From Phaseolus vulgaris (lineage: Eukaryota; Streptophyta; Magnoliopsida; Fabales; Fabaceae), in NCBI RefSeq assembly GCF_000499845.2, contig NC_023749.2, forward strand, positions 26,645,621-26,709,620: 64,000 nucleotides of DNA. Reading direction: 5' to 3'. Each line of letters starts with the position of its first letter. Position 1 is the stretch's first letter. The position numbers were made by a program, and so were the translations under genes. The notes under the pieces were generated by a model. It was not told where the DNA came from, made no database searches, and saw only the letters and a list, made by a program, of their open reading frames with translations. This document shows positions 33,911-45,300 of this stretch, piece by piece.

Positions 33911-35933
33911 TTTAAATTTTATTAACAATTGTTTTATTAAAAGTAATTAGGATTCAGAATTCCATGTAGAATCAAACTCGTTCTTCTTCTTAACTGTACC
34001 AATTGTAGCAGTTAAGATTTCCAGGAAAATACATACATGGACCTTCTTCTTTTACTATCCAACTGCATACATTACAAATGAATTCATCCCTTCTTGCTTT
34101 ATAAATATCAAAGTTGTGCAAGACACCATTTCATTGAAAGATACAATGGAACAATGTTGTTTGAAAGAGGTTAACTCTAAATCTCCATCTAAAACTTCCA
34201 CTCGCATGAAACTGCTGCACACCAAGATCACTCTCTGAAGATTTTCAATGAAACAAGAGGTCATGACCTCCTTCTAAACCATTTTGCACAATTACAGTTG
34301 TTTTAGAGTCCAAAACAACACTGCTTGAAGGTTGCATAAGCAGCCAAAATAAGAAAACAGTTCTAACCCTTATAAACAACATTGCACCTTTTCCCACAAT
34401 CATACCCTAAGGAAACACACAACACAGAGATATTCTTAAATATATTAGAGGAAGATGAATTATTATTTACAAAATCAACACGCTAATGTTTATTCATTAA
34501 ATATTTCTTAAATTAATATATTATTAATTAAATTATTTTTATAATAATATTTATTAATTAAATAGGTAATAGATTAATGGTTATTAATTATATATACCAT
34601 TTTTAATTAAATAATCATTCCCTTAATATTTAATAATAATAAATAATACAATAAAATATATTAATATCAATATATTTTATTGCATACCGACAAACTCAAA
34701 CATATTACCAACATAATATTAATATTCCTTACCTACCAGGGGATGAGTATAAGAATCTTATAGATCACACATAATTCATCCATTAAATAAATATTATTAA
34801 TGAGTTTTTAGTTATTATAACATTTATCTCTATTACTGATAAAAAAAATAACATTTATTATCTATCGCTTCAAAACTTTCAATAATTTTTTATTGATAAC
34901 GTGTTATTTTCCGATAATAAATATCCATCAATATATTGAATTTCCGATAATGAATATATTGAATTTTGGCTTTTACACTTAACAGGAAATTCATTAACGA
35001 TCATTTTATTGATAATGTGTTATTTTTCGATAATAAATATCCATCAATAATTTCAGTCTTATTGCATTATTTACAAATTTAAAGTTTTTTTTCATTTTTC
35101 TTATAACATTATTATTATTAAGAAAAAACGTAGACACATAGTCAGATGATACCTATATCTTTGCTATTAATAACATCTCATGGTAAAGAATTTAATTAGC
35201 TTGATGGAGTAAATTTAACTTTTTTTTGGCTCACGAGTTTATAAAATATTTATTTTTACTGTGAAAATACTAGTATGATGATTGAAAAGCAACCAAACAC
35301 ATCTCAATTAATTTCGGAAATTCTCCTTCATATACATTTTGACTAAAATAACATATTTAGGTTTTTTTTGTCATTTTTTCCAATAATGTACTGTGTCAAA
35401 TATCTACCTTAAAAAGCATATTGTGTTAAATAATTGTTTAAATAGTAAGGTTTATTGTAGTGATTCAGAATTTAATTTCATTATGAACATGATTTTATTA
35501 CTATTTTTTATTTAAAAGTAAAGGAAAGAGAACTGATAAATTTTTCTTTTTTAAAAAAAAAAAAAATCGATTGAAAACTAATTTCTCAAAAAGATAAATT
35601 AAAAAACAAGTATATAGAACATAATAATTTAGAAATAACAGATGTAAATACGATTTTTTTTTTAACAAAATTAAGGCTTATAAATTTTGAATAATTTTTT
35701 TTTGAAATTTTGGTTCGAAAATATCATAGAAGAAAGAAAATAAAAATTCTAAAAAATATTGAAAAATGTTTCATATAATTTAAATTATTAATTTGTTAAT
35801 ACTAAGTATAATGATTAAAATATTTATAAGTGTAATAATTATTTTAGTAAATAAACATTCATAAAAAAGTAATAATTTTTAATTAAAATTGACATGTTTT
35901 TAACACTACCTATGTTTTATCCATATTATTATT
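33911..35933. other. AT-rich host DNA between element A and solo LTR E
   Basis: No gene recognised. Contains the second copy of the ~0.6 kb direct repeat (35285-35891). Also holds a short ~45-bp direct repeat (near 34887 and 35003) with TTTTATTGATAA and CGATAATAAATATCC. Reads continuously with 5594-6878 once A is removed. Confidence 0.65.
35285..35891 (+). repeat. AT-rich direct repeat, copy 2
   Basis: Same order and orientation as 5598-6237, with scattered substitutions and small deletions. Confidence 0.75.
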
Positions 35934-36923
35934 TGTTAGAATATATGGCCTTAAACAAGAAGGGGAGTGAATTGTTTATGAAAGATTTTCGCAAACTTTA
36001 AAGGTATAATAAAGTTCAATGCAGAATCACAGATACAGAAATCCAGAAAGCAATTAAACAAAATTGTTTTAAGTTGATTATCAGAAAATCAACCAGTTGT
36101 TTTTGCGATTCAACCGGTTGTTTTTATCAGCAGAGTTAAAAACAACTTAAAAGCATAATTTAAATGAGTTCAGGACAAGAAAAAAGCACATAAGCAATTT
36201 ATACTGGTTTACTCTTATACCAAGAGCTACATCCAGTCCCCAGAAACCACTAGGTATCTACTATACAATCAAAATCCATATTACAAACACACCACCAAAG
36301 AAGTGACCTTGAACATCTCAAGTCACACACTTCCTTTGACACACAATCACCACAGAAATCAGAACACCCTCTGATTCTGCACTTACACAACAATATTCAG
36401 AAATACAAGAGATACAGAAAGGATTAAACCTAATGAAGATCAAATCAAAAGATTACAACAATCATATTCCACTTCTTTGAGAAAACCCAAAAGCTTGGAT
36501 GCAAATCTTGAAAACTCAAATTTGTTTTCTCACTTTCACAAATGTCTAAACTGTTCTTTTTTTCTCTTTAGGAGCATATAACAACCTCTTTAAATACTCC
36601 AAAGGTTTGTTAAACACATTTAAAGCAGGAGCCTATTCAGTTAGAAAACATTTAAAGCTGATTTGCAAACTTAACAGAAATTCTGTTATGGGTTTTCAAA
36701 AAACAATCGGTTGAATTTTCAAAATAACCGATTGAATTGGTTTGACAGCAAAGTCAACCAAGTCAAACAACTTCAAACCTTTTTCATAAACCACTAAGTA
36801 TCAAACAATCGATTGAAACGATAAAACAACTCATTGTTTTTCCACTTCTTTATAAAACAATCTTTTTCAAAAAGGTTTTGATTCCAAACAGTTTTAGATT
36901 CAAACAAAGAGTGGATTACACAT

Positions 36924-37819
36924 TGATCCTGCCTGTTGACCAGAACACTGGAGCATTGCCTCGTCAAACCTGGATCGACTTCTGCGTCGTGTTAGCCTCC
37001 GCCCTTCACCGCGATCCACCTCAAGAACCTGCGAAAGACAGAATGGCGCCGCTGCGGCCAATCACGCTCCGACGCCCAAGTCAGTGACTGAACCACCAAT
37101 TACTAAGGGAAAAACTCAAGAACTCTAAGGAACCGTGCCAAGTTCTCTCTCAGTGTACTCCCGTTCTCACAGTTGTAAAGAAGTAATCTAAACGCGTGTG
37201 CGTACCTCAGAAGTTCGTTAGGATTCCTTATATACCTGGGCACTTTCTCTCTCCTGGCAGTTACACATCTGGACACGTGGCTCGCATCCAGCTGTACACG
37301 TGCCTTCATCTGGAGCATCCTTGACTTGGGCGCTACTTCTTACTCTTCAGGTTTTTTGGCTAAGTTACTTATGCATGATACAACTCAGTGCATAGCTGCC
37401 TTGGAGCGTGATCTCTTCTGGGTGGCGAGTTCGGGTGCCTTCATACACACCTTCCCTGTGGTCTCGCCGGCCGCCTTGATGATCTGCCCTACCTGCTTCA
37501 CCGTATATGTTCAAGTAAGCTGTCTCCCGACCTCATCCTCTGGCCAGCTGGGAAATGACTAACTGCCTTCATCTTCGGCGATGTCCTTGTTTCGGCGATC
37601 TCTAATTATTTGGTCGCCTGGGTTCACATCTGGCGACTTCATCTTCAACCCGATGACCGCCGGTTTAGGTATGCTGGAGATCGGAGCACGCCAACTTAAC
37701 AACTGGCGACTATACGAACCCCCCGACTTCCTTCCCTTCTGCCAGCCAAGTGTCCCATCCAACACGCCTATATAATAGCTCGATGCCACGTCATCACTTC
37801 CGACTACCAGGGCGGTACA
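36924..37819 (-). repeat. 3' LTR of element C
   Basis: 896 bp, TGATCCTGCC...GGTACA on +. Related to B's LTR in reverse orientation. Confidence 0.94.
37227..37279 (-). promoter_or_regulatory. LTR promoter motifs of C: TATA box and ACACGTGGC G-box
   Basis: TATATAAGG on - (37227-37235), with CACGTG at 37274-37279 upstream. On + the G-box reads ACACGTGGC, an exact ABRE-type string. Same arrangement as B. Confidence 0.6.
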
Positions 37820-38412
37820 CAAGCCCCCCAATCTTAAGCGAAGACTTGTCCAGCGAAAAGACTAAAGAAGTCACGTCACTACCGATCTACGTGGCGCTGG
37901 CGCAGAATTCCAAACGTTCGTACTTTCTGCTTTCCTGACGCTCCACCAAACATTCTCCCAATCGCTCGACACGTGGCTTCATCAACGGTCATCTTTAGTT
38001 GTCGTTTACGCTTCCAAAAATCATTTGAAAAACCCTTAAACCCATTTCACTTCTACTGTTCCATCACCTCTTTGCCTTCTCAAACGCTCTGAGTTTCTTC
38101 TGCAAAAACCCACGACGCTCTTCAACCTTCTGAATCCTCAACTTCCTTCAGCGTTCTTCTGATCATCGAAAGGTACTCCCTTTACTTCTTCTGTTGAGTT
38201 TTCCTGCATTTTAACCGATTCACATCATCCATTAACTGCCTGGTGCATACGCTGTGGGTTGTTTCTTCTGCTTCTCCCTTCTCGTAACTTAGGGCTTCGT
38301 CTCCATTACACTGAACTTTCGTTCGTTCGTTTTTCATCCTTCTTTCACAATCGAGTCAGCCTCTGCAACCTTCGCTCACCTTTCCCTTTCTTTTTCCTTT
38401 GCAGTTTCCGCG
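37820..38412 (+). promoter_or_regulatory. Polypurine tract of C and leader of its antisense gene
   Basis: The first ~20 bp (AAGCCCCCCAATCTTAAG) are C's polypurine tract on -. An ACACGTGGC G-box is near 37969. A 5'-UTR intron spans 38173-38404 (232 bp): donor CGAAAG/GTACTC, acceptor TTTCCTTTGCAG. A's equivalent intron is also 232 bp. Confidence 0.6.
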
Positions 38413-41007
38413 ATGGCTCGTTCAAAGATCACCCCGAATCCTCCTCCCTCGACACGAAACCCTCCATCTCAAGCTCATAACCCACCGCGAACACCTGGTG
38501 CTTCCTCCTCCCAGGCTGAGAGGCCTGCAACCTCTCATCCCAACCTTGCTCAGGCAACTCCACCCATCGCCGGAGGTGCCTCCATTCCTTCCCCAGACTA
38601 CAAGAAGCTATACCCATGGGCCACCTCGACTTTGCTGAAGGAGACTTCTTCAGTAAACTCTCCCCTGGCGGTGCTTCGATTGAAGAAAGGGGACGAGCCC
38701 AACCTTTCATTTCACAAGGAGCATGACGACAAGCTGATGGTGCTACCTTGCCCCCCCGACGTGCCAATTTGTGCAGACGACAAAGGGAACAACGGCGAGT
38801 TGTTCTGCTTTGTGTACACCACCTTATTCAAGAAGGTGAAACCTAGGTTTCCCTTTACTCGTTTCGAAAGGGAGCTACTAACCGAGCTCGATATCGCCGC
38901 CGCCCAGCTCCATCCCAACAGCTGGGCATTCGTGCGGGCGTTCCAAATTGTGTGCGCACATCTGGGACTACCAGCCTCAGTTGACGTGTTCCTTTTCCTG
39001 TTCGAGGCCAAGAACCCTGGAGATCGCCTTTGGGTGAGCCTGAACGGAATTGCTGGGAGGTCGATCCTCTCTATCTTCCAGCAATCTTACAAGGACTGGA
39101 AAGGCAAATTTGTCCAAGTGCGCCAAAACGACCAGGACGTTTCGCTGCTCGACGGTTTTCCCTTGTACTGGGTAAACAAGGGAAACAAAGACTCCAAGGG
39201 AAGCTTCAGGAAGCCAAGAAGCCCTGACCACATGGGCGCTTTGGACAAGGACCTGTGCCTCTTCTGGAAGAGCGTGGCAGCCGCGAATATTACCTTTCTT
39301 ACCTCCGCAATCATCTCCTTTGAGTTCTTCGAGGGCCAACTCGAGGCTCGCATAGGTTAGAGCTTACCTTAACATCTAAGTCATTGCCCTGTGCTGCACC
39401 TCTGTTAACTGTTGTTGGGCGTCTTGTCTGTTGTGCACAAGACTTGGTTTTTATTCTCTGCATCACTTGTTTGCCTCATTTGCATATCTACCCATGTATT
39501 TATCTTTCTCTTTGAGTTGACCTGTATACCTTGGTATTATGCAGATCTCATGTTGGGCAAAGGGAAACTGGCTGAATTGAGGGCGCTCGCCCGAGCCCAT
39601 GGGTTGGCGTCGGGCTCCCAGACTGTGCCCAACTCAGTGGTGGAGATCGCCGCTGCCCAGGGCAGATCGCCCCCTAAGCGCCCAGCTCCTTCAGAGGCCC
39701 TGCCCGCCCAACAACGCAAAAAACTCATCCTTAGGAAGCCAAAGAGGAAAACCCCTCAGGTGATCCATGAGGATGAAGAAGAAGACGACGAGGCAACTGA
39801 GGATGGCCTCATCACCAAAAGAAGAAGGGTGGCGCCTTCTTCACCACCTGCTCCACCTCCTCCTCCAACATCGACACCGTCCTCACCACCAGCTCCCCTT
39901 CCAACACCTCCTTCTCCCCCAACTGCAACACCGCCGGTTCAAGCAGTTCCTTTGGCGGCTGCACTTCCCGTGGTTGAGGCTACTGAGCCCAACTTCATGG
40001 AGAACCCCCCGAGCGCCTCCACGCCATTTGTATCTGCTGGAGGGGGTCCTCCTTCAACCGCCTCAATCGCCGAAACTGCGGCAGGTGGGGATGAAGGTGC
40101 TCACAACTCCCCCATCATCATTATCGAGTCCCCCTCGTCGCCACCACGCCAAGAAGCTCCAACTCCCCAACCAATTCAAGAAGGTGGTGGCGAGAACCAG
40201 CACCAGGCTCCCCCAGTGCTTCCACGAGCAAACCTTTCCCTTGTGGTCAAAGGGGTGTGGGAACCCTTCTCAGCAAAACTCAAGATGATGGCAGAGGATT
40301 TCCCCTCCATCATATCAAAAGCTGTGGAGAGTTCCAGCAAGAAACTTCAGGATGACATCTCCGTGCTCCAGGAGGAGAATCGCCTAATAAGGATCGAGGT
40401 GGAGAAGTTGTCCTGCAACCTTATGTTGGCGGAGATCGACCATTCGCGGGTGGAGGATGCTATGAGCACCGAGCTGCGGGTGGCGCGCAAGGAAGCCACC
40501 GATCTACGCCATAGGGTGCACCTCTTAGCTCAAGAGAAAATTGAGCTGGAGAGCAAGCTGGTTCCCTATCGCCTCAAGGTGGCTGACTTGGAGGCGTCGA
40601 TTAAAGCAGATGCCGCCAAGGTAGAAAGCCTTGAGAAGAGGTCCGTAGATCGGGAGGTCCTCTTGGGGAAAACCGAAAAAGAGAGGGACGACACCATGGC
40701 TAAGCTCGCTGAGGCCAAAAAGGAAAACAAAGGGATCGTCGCAGAGCTGGCCCAAGTGCAGGCGGAGAACAAGAGGGTTACTGAAGACCTTCTTCAAGCT
40801 CGGGAGACGGCTGAAGAACTAAAACAGCAGAACGAGGGGCTCAAGAAGCAGATTGAAGAACTCGAGCTGAGCTCTGCCCAAATCCTCGCTGCTGGGTTTG
40901 ACGCCGCCTTGGAGCAGTTCGCCTGCCAATACCCTGATCTGGACCTCACCATGGTGTCATTAAACAACGAAGTGGTGGATGGGAAGATCATTCCTTCTGA
41001 AGACTAG
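38413..41007 (+). CDS. Intact antisense gene of element C (Transposase_28-like, coiled coil), 801 aa
   Basis: Exons 38413-39355 (943 nt) and 39545-41007 (1463 nt) give 802 codons in one frame. The intron is 39356-39544, with GTTAGA and TATGCAG ends. Without splicing exon 1 stops at once (CATAGGTTAG). Order in the 801-aa product: Pro-rich N-terminus (1-60); Transposase_28-like region (about 100-250: FTRFERELLTELDIAAAQL, HPNSWAFVRAFQIVC, SLNGIAGRSILSIFQQSY); MLGKGKLAELRALARAHG from 317; basic KKLILRKPKRK (373-383); acidic 393-400; KRRR (406-409); Pro/Thr-rich to about 450; coiled coil about 572-762; conserved tail ending NNEVVDGKIIPSED. About 90% identical to B's exon 1 by eye. Lies antisense between pol and the 3' LTR, the place of known extra ORFs in Tat elements. 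Nuclear location is inferred; biochemical role unknown. Confidence 0.86.
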
Positions 41008-41629
41008 CTGATTCCCTCCATGCACTTATTCATCTGTTTTCTTTTGCACAACCTTCTTGTAATAACTTTCCTCCTTTGTATATGTAATTTGAACTGATGC
41101 CACTGTGTTATGAAATTTTCTGCTTTTTCTTTCGATCTCTCTGTTGGCCTTGTTTTTCCTTGTAAAAAATCACTTAAACGGAATTGACTTAGCAATTTCG
41201 CGGGCGCGACTGTTCTCTAACTGCTTCAAACTACCAACTCTCGAACGATAGTCTTCTAACAACTCGTGGACTTTAAGATAATGAACCTCAGCGCGGAACC
41301 ACTTTCCAAACAACGAATTTCAACCCAACTAATAGTTTAAAATATAGCTCACCCGATCCGCCTTATCAAAACGGGCCTTAACTCTTTCTATTGCTTGAAT
41401 TTCTTCTGATTGCCAGAGATTCTTGGCGACACCAGCTTCCTCTTGCCTTCATAGGTTGGCCATCGTTCCCTCATCTGGGGGTAAAGGCGCCTTTCGGATC
41501 CTTCTCTATCTTCCCTGACTTTCAGAGCAGTAAGCTGGATAGCCAAGTGTTCTCTTCGAACCTACCTTAGCTATCCTTTAAACTTCCACCCTCCACACCG
41601 TACCTGAACTCGTTCGAGACGAGAAGGAT

Positions 41630-41749
41630 TTTATCTTGCCTGAACTCGCTCATCGGCGAGAAGGTCTTTAACTCGCCTGAACTCGCTCATCAGCGAGAAG
41701 GTCTTTAACTCGCCTGAACTCGCTCATCGGCGAGAAGGTCTTTAACTCG
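41630..41749. repeat. 37-bp tandem repeat array of element C
   Basis: CTGAACTCGCTCATC recurs near 41640, 41677 and 41714. Each unit holds CTCGCC...GGCGAG inverted arms. Counterpart of 23245-23390. Confidence 0.88.
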
Positions 41750-41943
41750 TGCCTCTACATTGCCCCAGGGGCTACATCTTCTCTCCCTAGAAACACTGAG
41801 GACTTTTCACTGGTGCCTCTACATTGCCCCAGAGGTTACATCTTCTCTCCCCTGGAAGCACTGAGGACTTTTTGCTGGTGCCTCTACATTGCCCCAAAGG
41901 CTACATCTTCTCCCCTCTGGAAGCACTGAGGACTTTTTACTCT
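41750..41943. repeat. 65-bp tandem repeat array of element C
   Basis: TGCCTCTACATTGCCCC recurs at 41750, 41814 and 41879. Counterpart of 23051-23244. Copies differ by several substitutions. Confidence 0.9.
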
Positions 41944-42251
41944 AACTCGCCTACACTCGCTCGACGGCGAGGAGGTCTTTATCTCTTTCTCGCCTCAGGA
42001 TGCGCGAGGGCGTTGAGGTCTTTTAACTGGTGCCTCCGATCGCCTAAAGACGATGAGGACTTTAAACTTTAACTGATGCCGCCAATCGCCGAAAAACGAT
42101 GGGGACTTAGAAACTTTTTAGAAAGCATGCAACATAACTTCAAAACTTGCCCTAAATCACGTTCGAGTGACAAGGTTTTTTTTTTTTTTTTTTCTTCAAA
42201 ACTTTCGCAATAACGACAAGCATGCAATCTAAACAACTTTAAACTTTGAAA

Positions 42252-42314
42252 ACTCTTCTTTTATTGGGTGGCCTCATTAAAAACCCTCCTTAGGGAAAAA
42301 AGAGTGCCCCCTTC
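42252..42314 (-). promoter_or_regulatory. Conserved post-pol block of element C
   Basis: Starts about 59 bp beyond the pol stop; same content as in A and B (CCCTAAGGAGGG, AATGAGGCC, CCCAATAAAA). Confidence 0.65.
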
Positions 42315-42372
42315 AAACTGTTTTAACAGAAAGCTTGCAAACTCTACGTGTTTGTTTTTACTTACAAAGCTT

Positions 42373-45300
42373 TTAACTGTAATATAACTTGAGGTGCGTG
42401 GCGTTCCAAGTGCGAGGAATCGCCCCTCCTTCCAACGTTTCTAAACGGTAAGCGCCGTTCCCGAGCGCCTCGGTTATCCTGAACGGTCCCGTCCACTTAG
42501 GCGACAACTTGTTCTCCATCTCGTACTGGTGGGCCTTCCTCATCACCAGGTCGCCTTCTTTGAACTGCCTTGGCATCACCTTCGAGCTATATCTTCGTTC
42601 AATCCTTCTTTTCACTGCCTCAGCTTTCAATCTCGCCTCCTCCCTGACCTCCTCCAGTAAGTCCAGATTCAACCTTCTTTCCTCGTTCGAGTCTTCCGCT
42701 ACAAAGTTCTAGAATCTCGGCGAGCTCTCTTGGATCTCCACTGGAATCATTGCGTCGCACCCATAAACCAAGCTGAACGGGGTCTCATGGGTTCCTGACT
42801 GCTCGGTGGTGTGGTACGCCCAAACTATACGGGGTACCTCCTCAGCCCACGACCCCTTGGCTTTCTCTAGTCTTCTCTTCAAGCCTCTGAGTAATACCCG
42901 ATTGGCTGACTCTACTTGGCCATTCGTTTGAGGGTGCTCGACAGATGCAAATACTTGTTGAATAACCACCCCTTCGCACAGCTTCTTCAACAGGTGACTT
43001 GCAAACTGAGTCCCATTATCTGACACCAGGCGCTTGGGCACACCAAACCGGCACACGATGTTCTTCCACACAAAGCTTTCGATCTTGTGCGCGGTGATCT
43101 GGGCTATTGGTTCTGCTTCGATCCACTTGGTAAAATATTCAATCGCCACTACCAAGTACTTCATCTGCCTGATCGCCAGCGGGAATGGTCCCAGGATGTC
43201 GATTCCCCATGTATGAAACGGCCAAGGACTGTAAATCGACTTCAACTCCTCGGGAGGCGCCATGTGCCAATCGGCGTGCTGCTGACATTGCTTGCAACAC
43301 TGTGCATATTTCTTGCAGTCTTCTCTCATTGTAGGCCAATAATAACCTGCACGGAGGGTTCTTGCGGCAAGAGCTCGACCCCCGACGTGACTTCCGCATA
43401 TCCCTTCATGGAGCTCTGCCATAATTCTTGTACATTTCTCTCCGTGCAGACATTCCAGGAGTGGGTGAGTGAACCCAAACCTGTACAACTCGCCATCAAT
43501 CATCGTGAACTTGCTGGAGTTCTTCTTTATCTTCCTGGCCTCCGTCGGATCCAGCGGGAGAAGGCCATCCGCCAGGCATCGCTTGTACTGTGTTACCCAG
43601 GTGTCTGGCTCATGGGTAGCGCAGACCTGTGCCACGTTCACCTCCTCTCCCCGACGTGCCCTTATTCTTGGCAATCTCAAGGTCTTCTGAGTCAAAGACC
43701 TGTGACTCCTCGCCGCTCTCTCCGTCGACTTGCTTATTTGAAGGACCGGGTGATCTGCCACAAATGCTCTGGGCGTCTTCAGAGTTTCTTGGATCACCGT
43801 CCTCTGCCTACCCCCGTTGCCCGAACTGGCGAGCTTAGCTAGTAAGTCTGCTCGGGCATTCTGCTCTCTGGGCACATGCACTACTTCAAAGGAGACTAAG
43901 GAACTCCTCAACTCCTGCACATACTCCAGGTAAGCTGCCATTTGTGGATCTTTGGCCTGGAACTCGCCTGTTACTTGTCCCGTGACCAACAGCGAATCAC
44001 TCTTGGCCATTAACACCCTAGCTCCCATCTCCTTGGCCAGCAAGATACCGGCGATCAGCGCCTCATACTCTGCTTGGTTGTTGCTGGCCTTGAAGGCAAA
44101 CCTCAGGGACTGCTCGATTAGCACGCCGTTGGGCCCTTCCAAGATGACTCCAGCACCACTGCCCTGCTGGTTCGACGATCCATCCACTGAAAGCACCCAA
44201 CGAAAGTCATTCCCCTCAACTCGCGTGGCTTCTGACGAGAGCTCGACCACGAAATCTGCGAAAATTTGTCCCTTAATCGGACCTCGAGGCTCATACTTGA
44301 TGTCGAACTCCGACAACTCCACAGCCCATTTCACCATCCTCCCAGCTACGTCGAGCTTCTTCAGAACCTTCTGGATGGGCAAGTCGGTCATCACCAATAT
44401 TATGAAGCTATAGAAATAGTGGCGTAACCTTCTTGCCGAAAAGACTACTGCCAGTGCAGCCTTCTCCAGGGCCTGATATCTCGTTTCAGGGCCCTGCAGC
44501 ACCTTACTAACAAAATAGATAGGCCTCTGGACCTGATCTTGGTCTTGGGCGAGCACCGCACTTACCGCCCTCTCAGTCACAACAAAATACAACCTGAGAG
44601 GGGTCCCCATCAGCGGTTTGCACAAAACCGGCGGGCTCGCCAGGTACTCTTTAAGTTTGACGAAGGCTTCTTCACACTCCTTCGTCCAGGCAAATTTGTT
44701 ATTCCGCCTTAAGCACTGAAAGTACGGATGGCCCTTCTCTCCACTAGCCGATACAAACCGAGACAGGGCGGCCATCCGACCCGTAAGCTGCTGCACCTCC
44801 TTCACGGTAGTCGGGCTCCTCATCGCCAAGATCGCAGCACACTTATCAGGGTTGGCTTCTATTCCTCTCTCAGTTAAGAGGAATCCCAAGAACTTCCCAG
44901 CTTCCACACCAAAGATGCACTTCTCGGGGTTCAGCTTTAACCTGAACTTGGCGATCGTAGCGAACAACTCCTCCAAGTCCGCAACGTGCTTGCTCTTTTC
45001 TGGCGAGGTCACGACCATGTCATCCACGTAGGCTTGCACATTTCTTCCCAGCATTGGTGCAAGCACCCGATCCATCAACCTCTGGTACGTGGCCCCCGCG
45101 TTTTTCAGCCCAAATGGCATCACCTTGTAGCAGTAGCACGACCTTTCGGTCATGAAGGTGGTCTTCTCTTCATCCCTAGGATGCATCTTTATCTGGTTGT
45201 ACCCCGAGAAGGCATCCAGGAAGCTCAGCAACTTACACCCTGCAGCATTGTCGACCAGGGCATCTGTACTTGGCAAAGGATATGAATCCTTTGGGCAGGC

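Larger units (their letters stand above)
41008..42251. other. Non-coding 3' region of element C
   Basis: Probably holds the 3' end of the antisense gene on + (about 41008-41200) and that of gag-pol on -. Contains the 37-bp and 65-bp arrays and a T run near 42177-42194. No gene seen. Confidence 0.6.

Noticed and set aside
34055..34264. Small - strand ORF in host DNA
   Set aside because: 69 codons, no start context, motif or homology that I can point to.
36889..37087. LTR-internal ORF starting before C's left end
   Set aside because: Translation of LTR sequence continuing from the host flank across the insertion site.
39767..40288. Alternative-frame ORF of 173 codons, also at 24732-25256
   Set aside because: A shadow of the proline-rich linker of the antisense gene: low-complexity CCA/CTC repeats keep more than one frame open. 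Rich in Leu, His, Arg and Pro with no domain.
43087..43842. 251-codon ORF antisense to C's integrase
   Set aside because: Mirror frame of a well-supported coding region; the equivalent strand in B and A is broken into short pieces.
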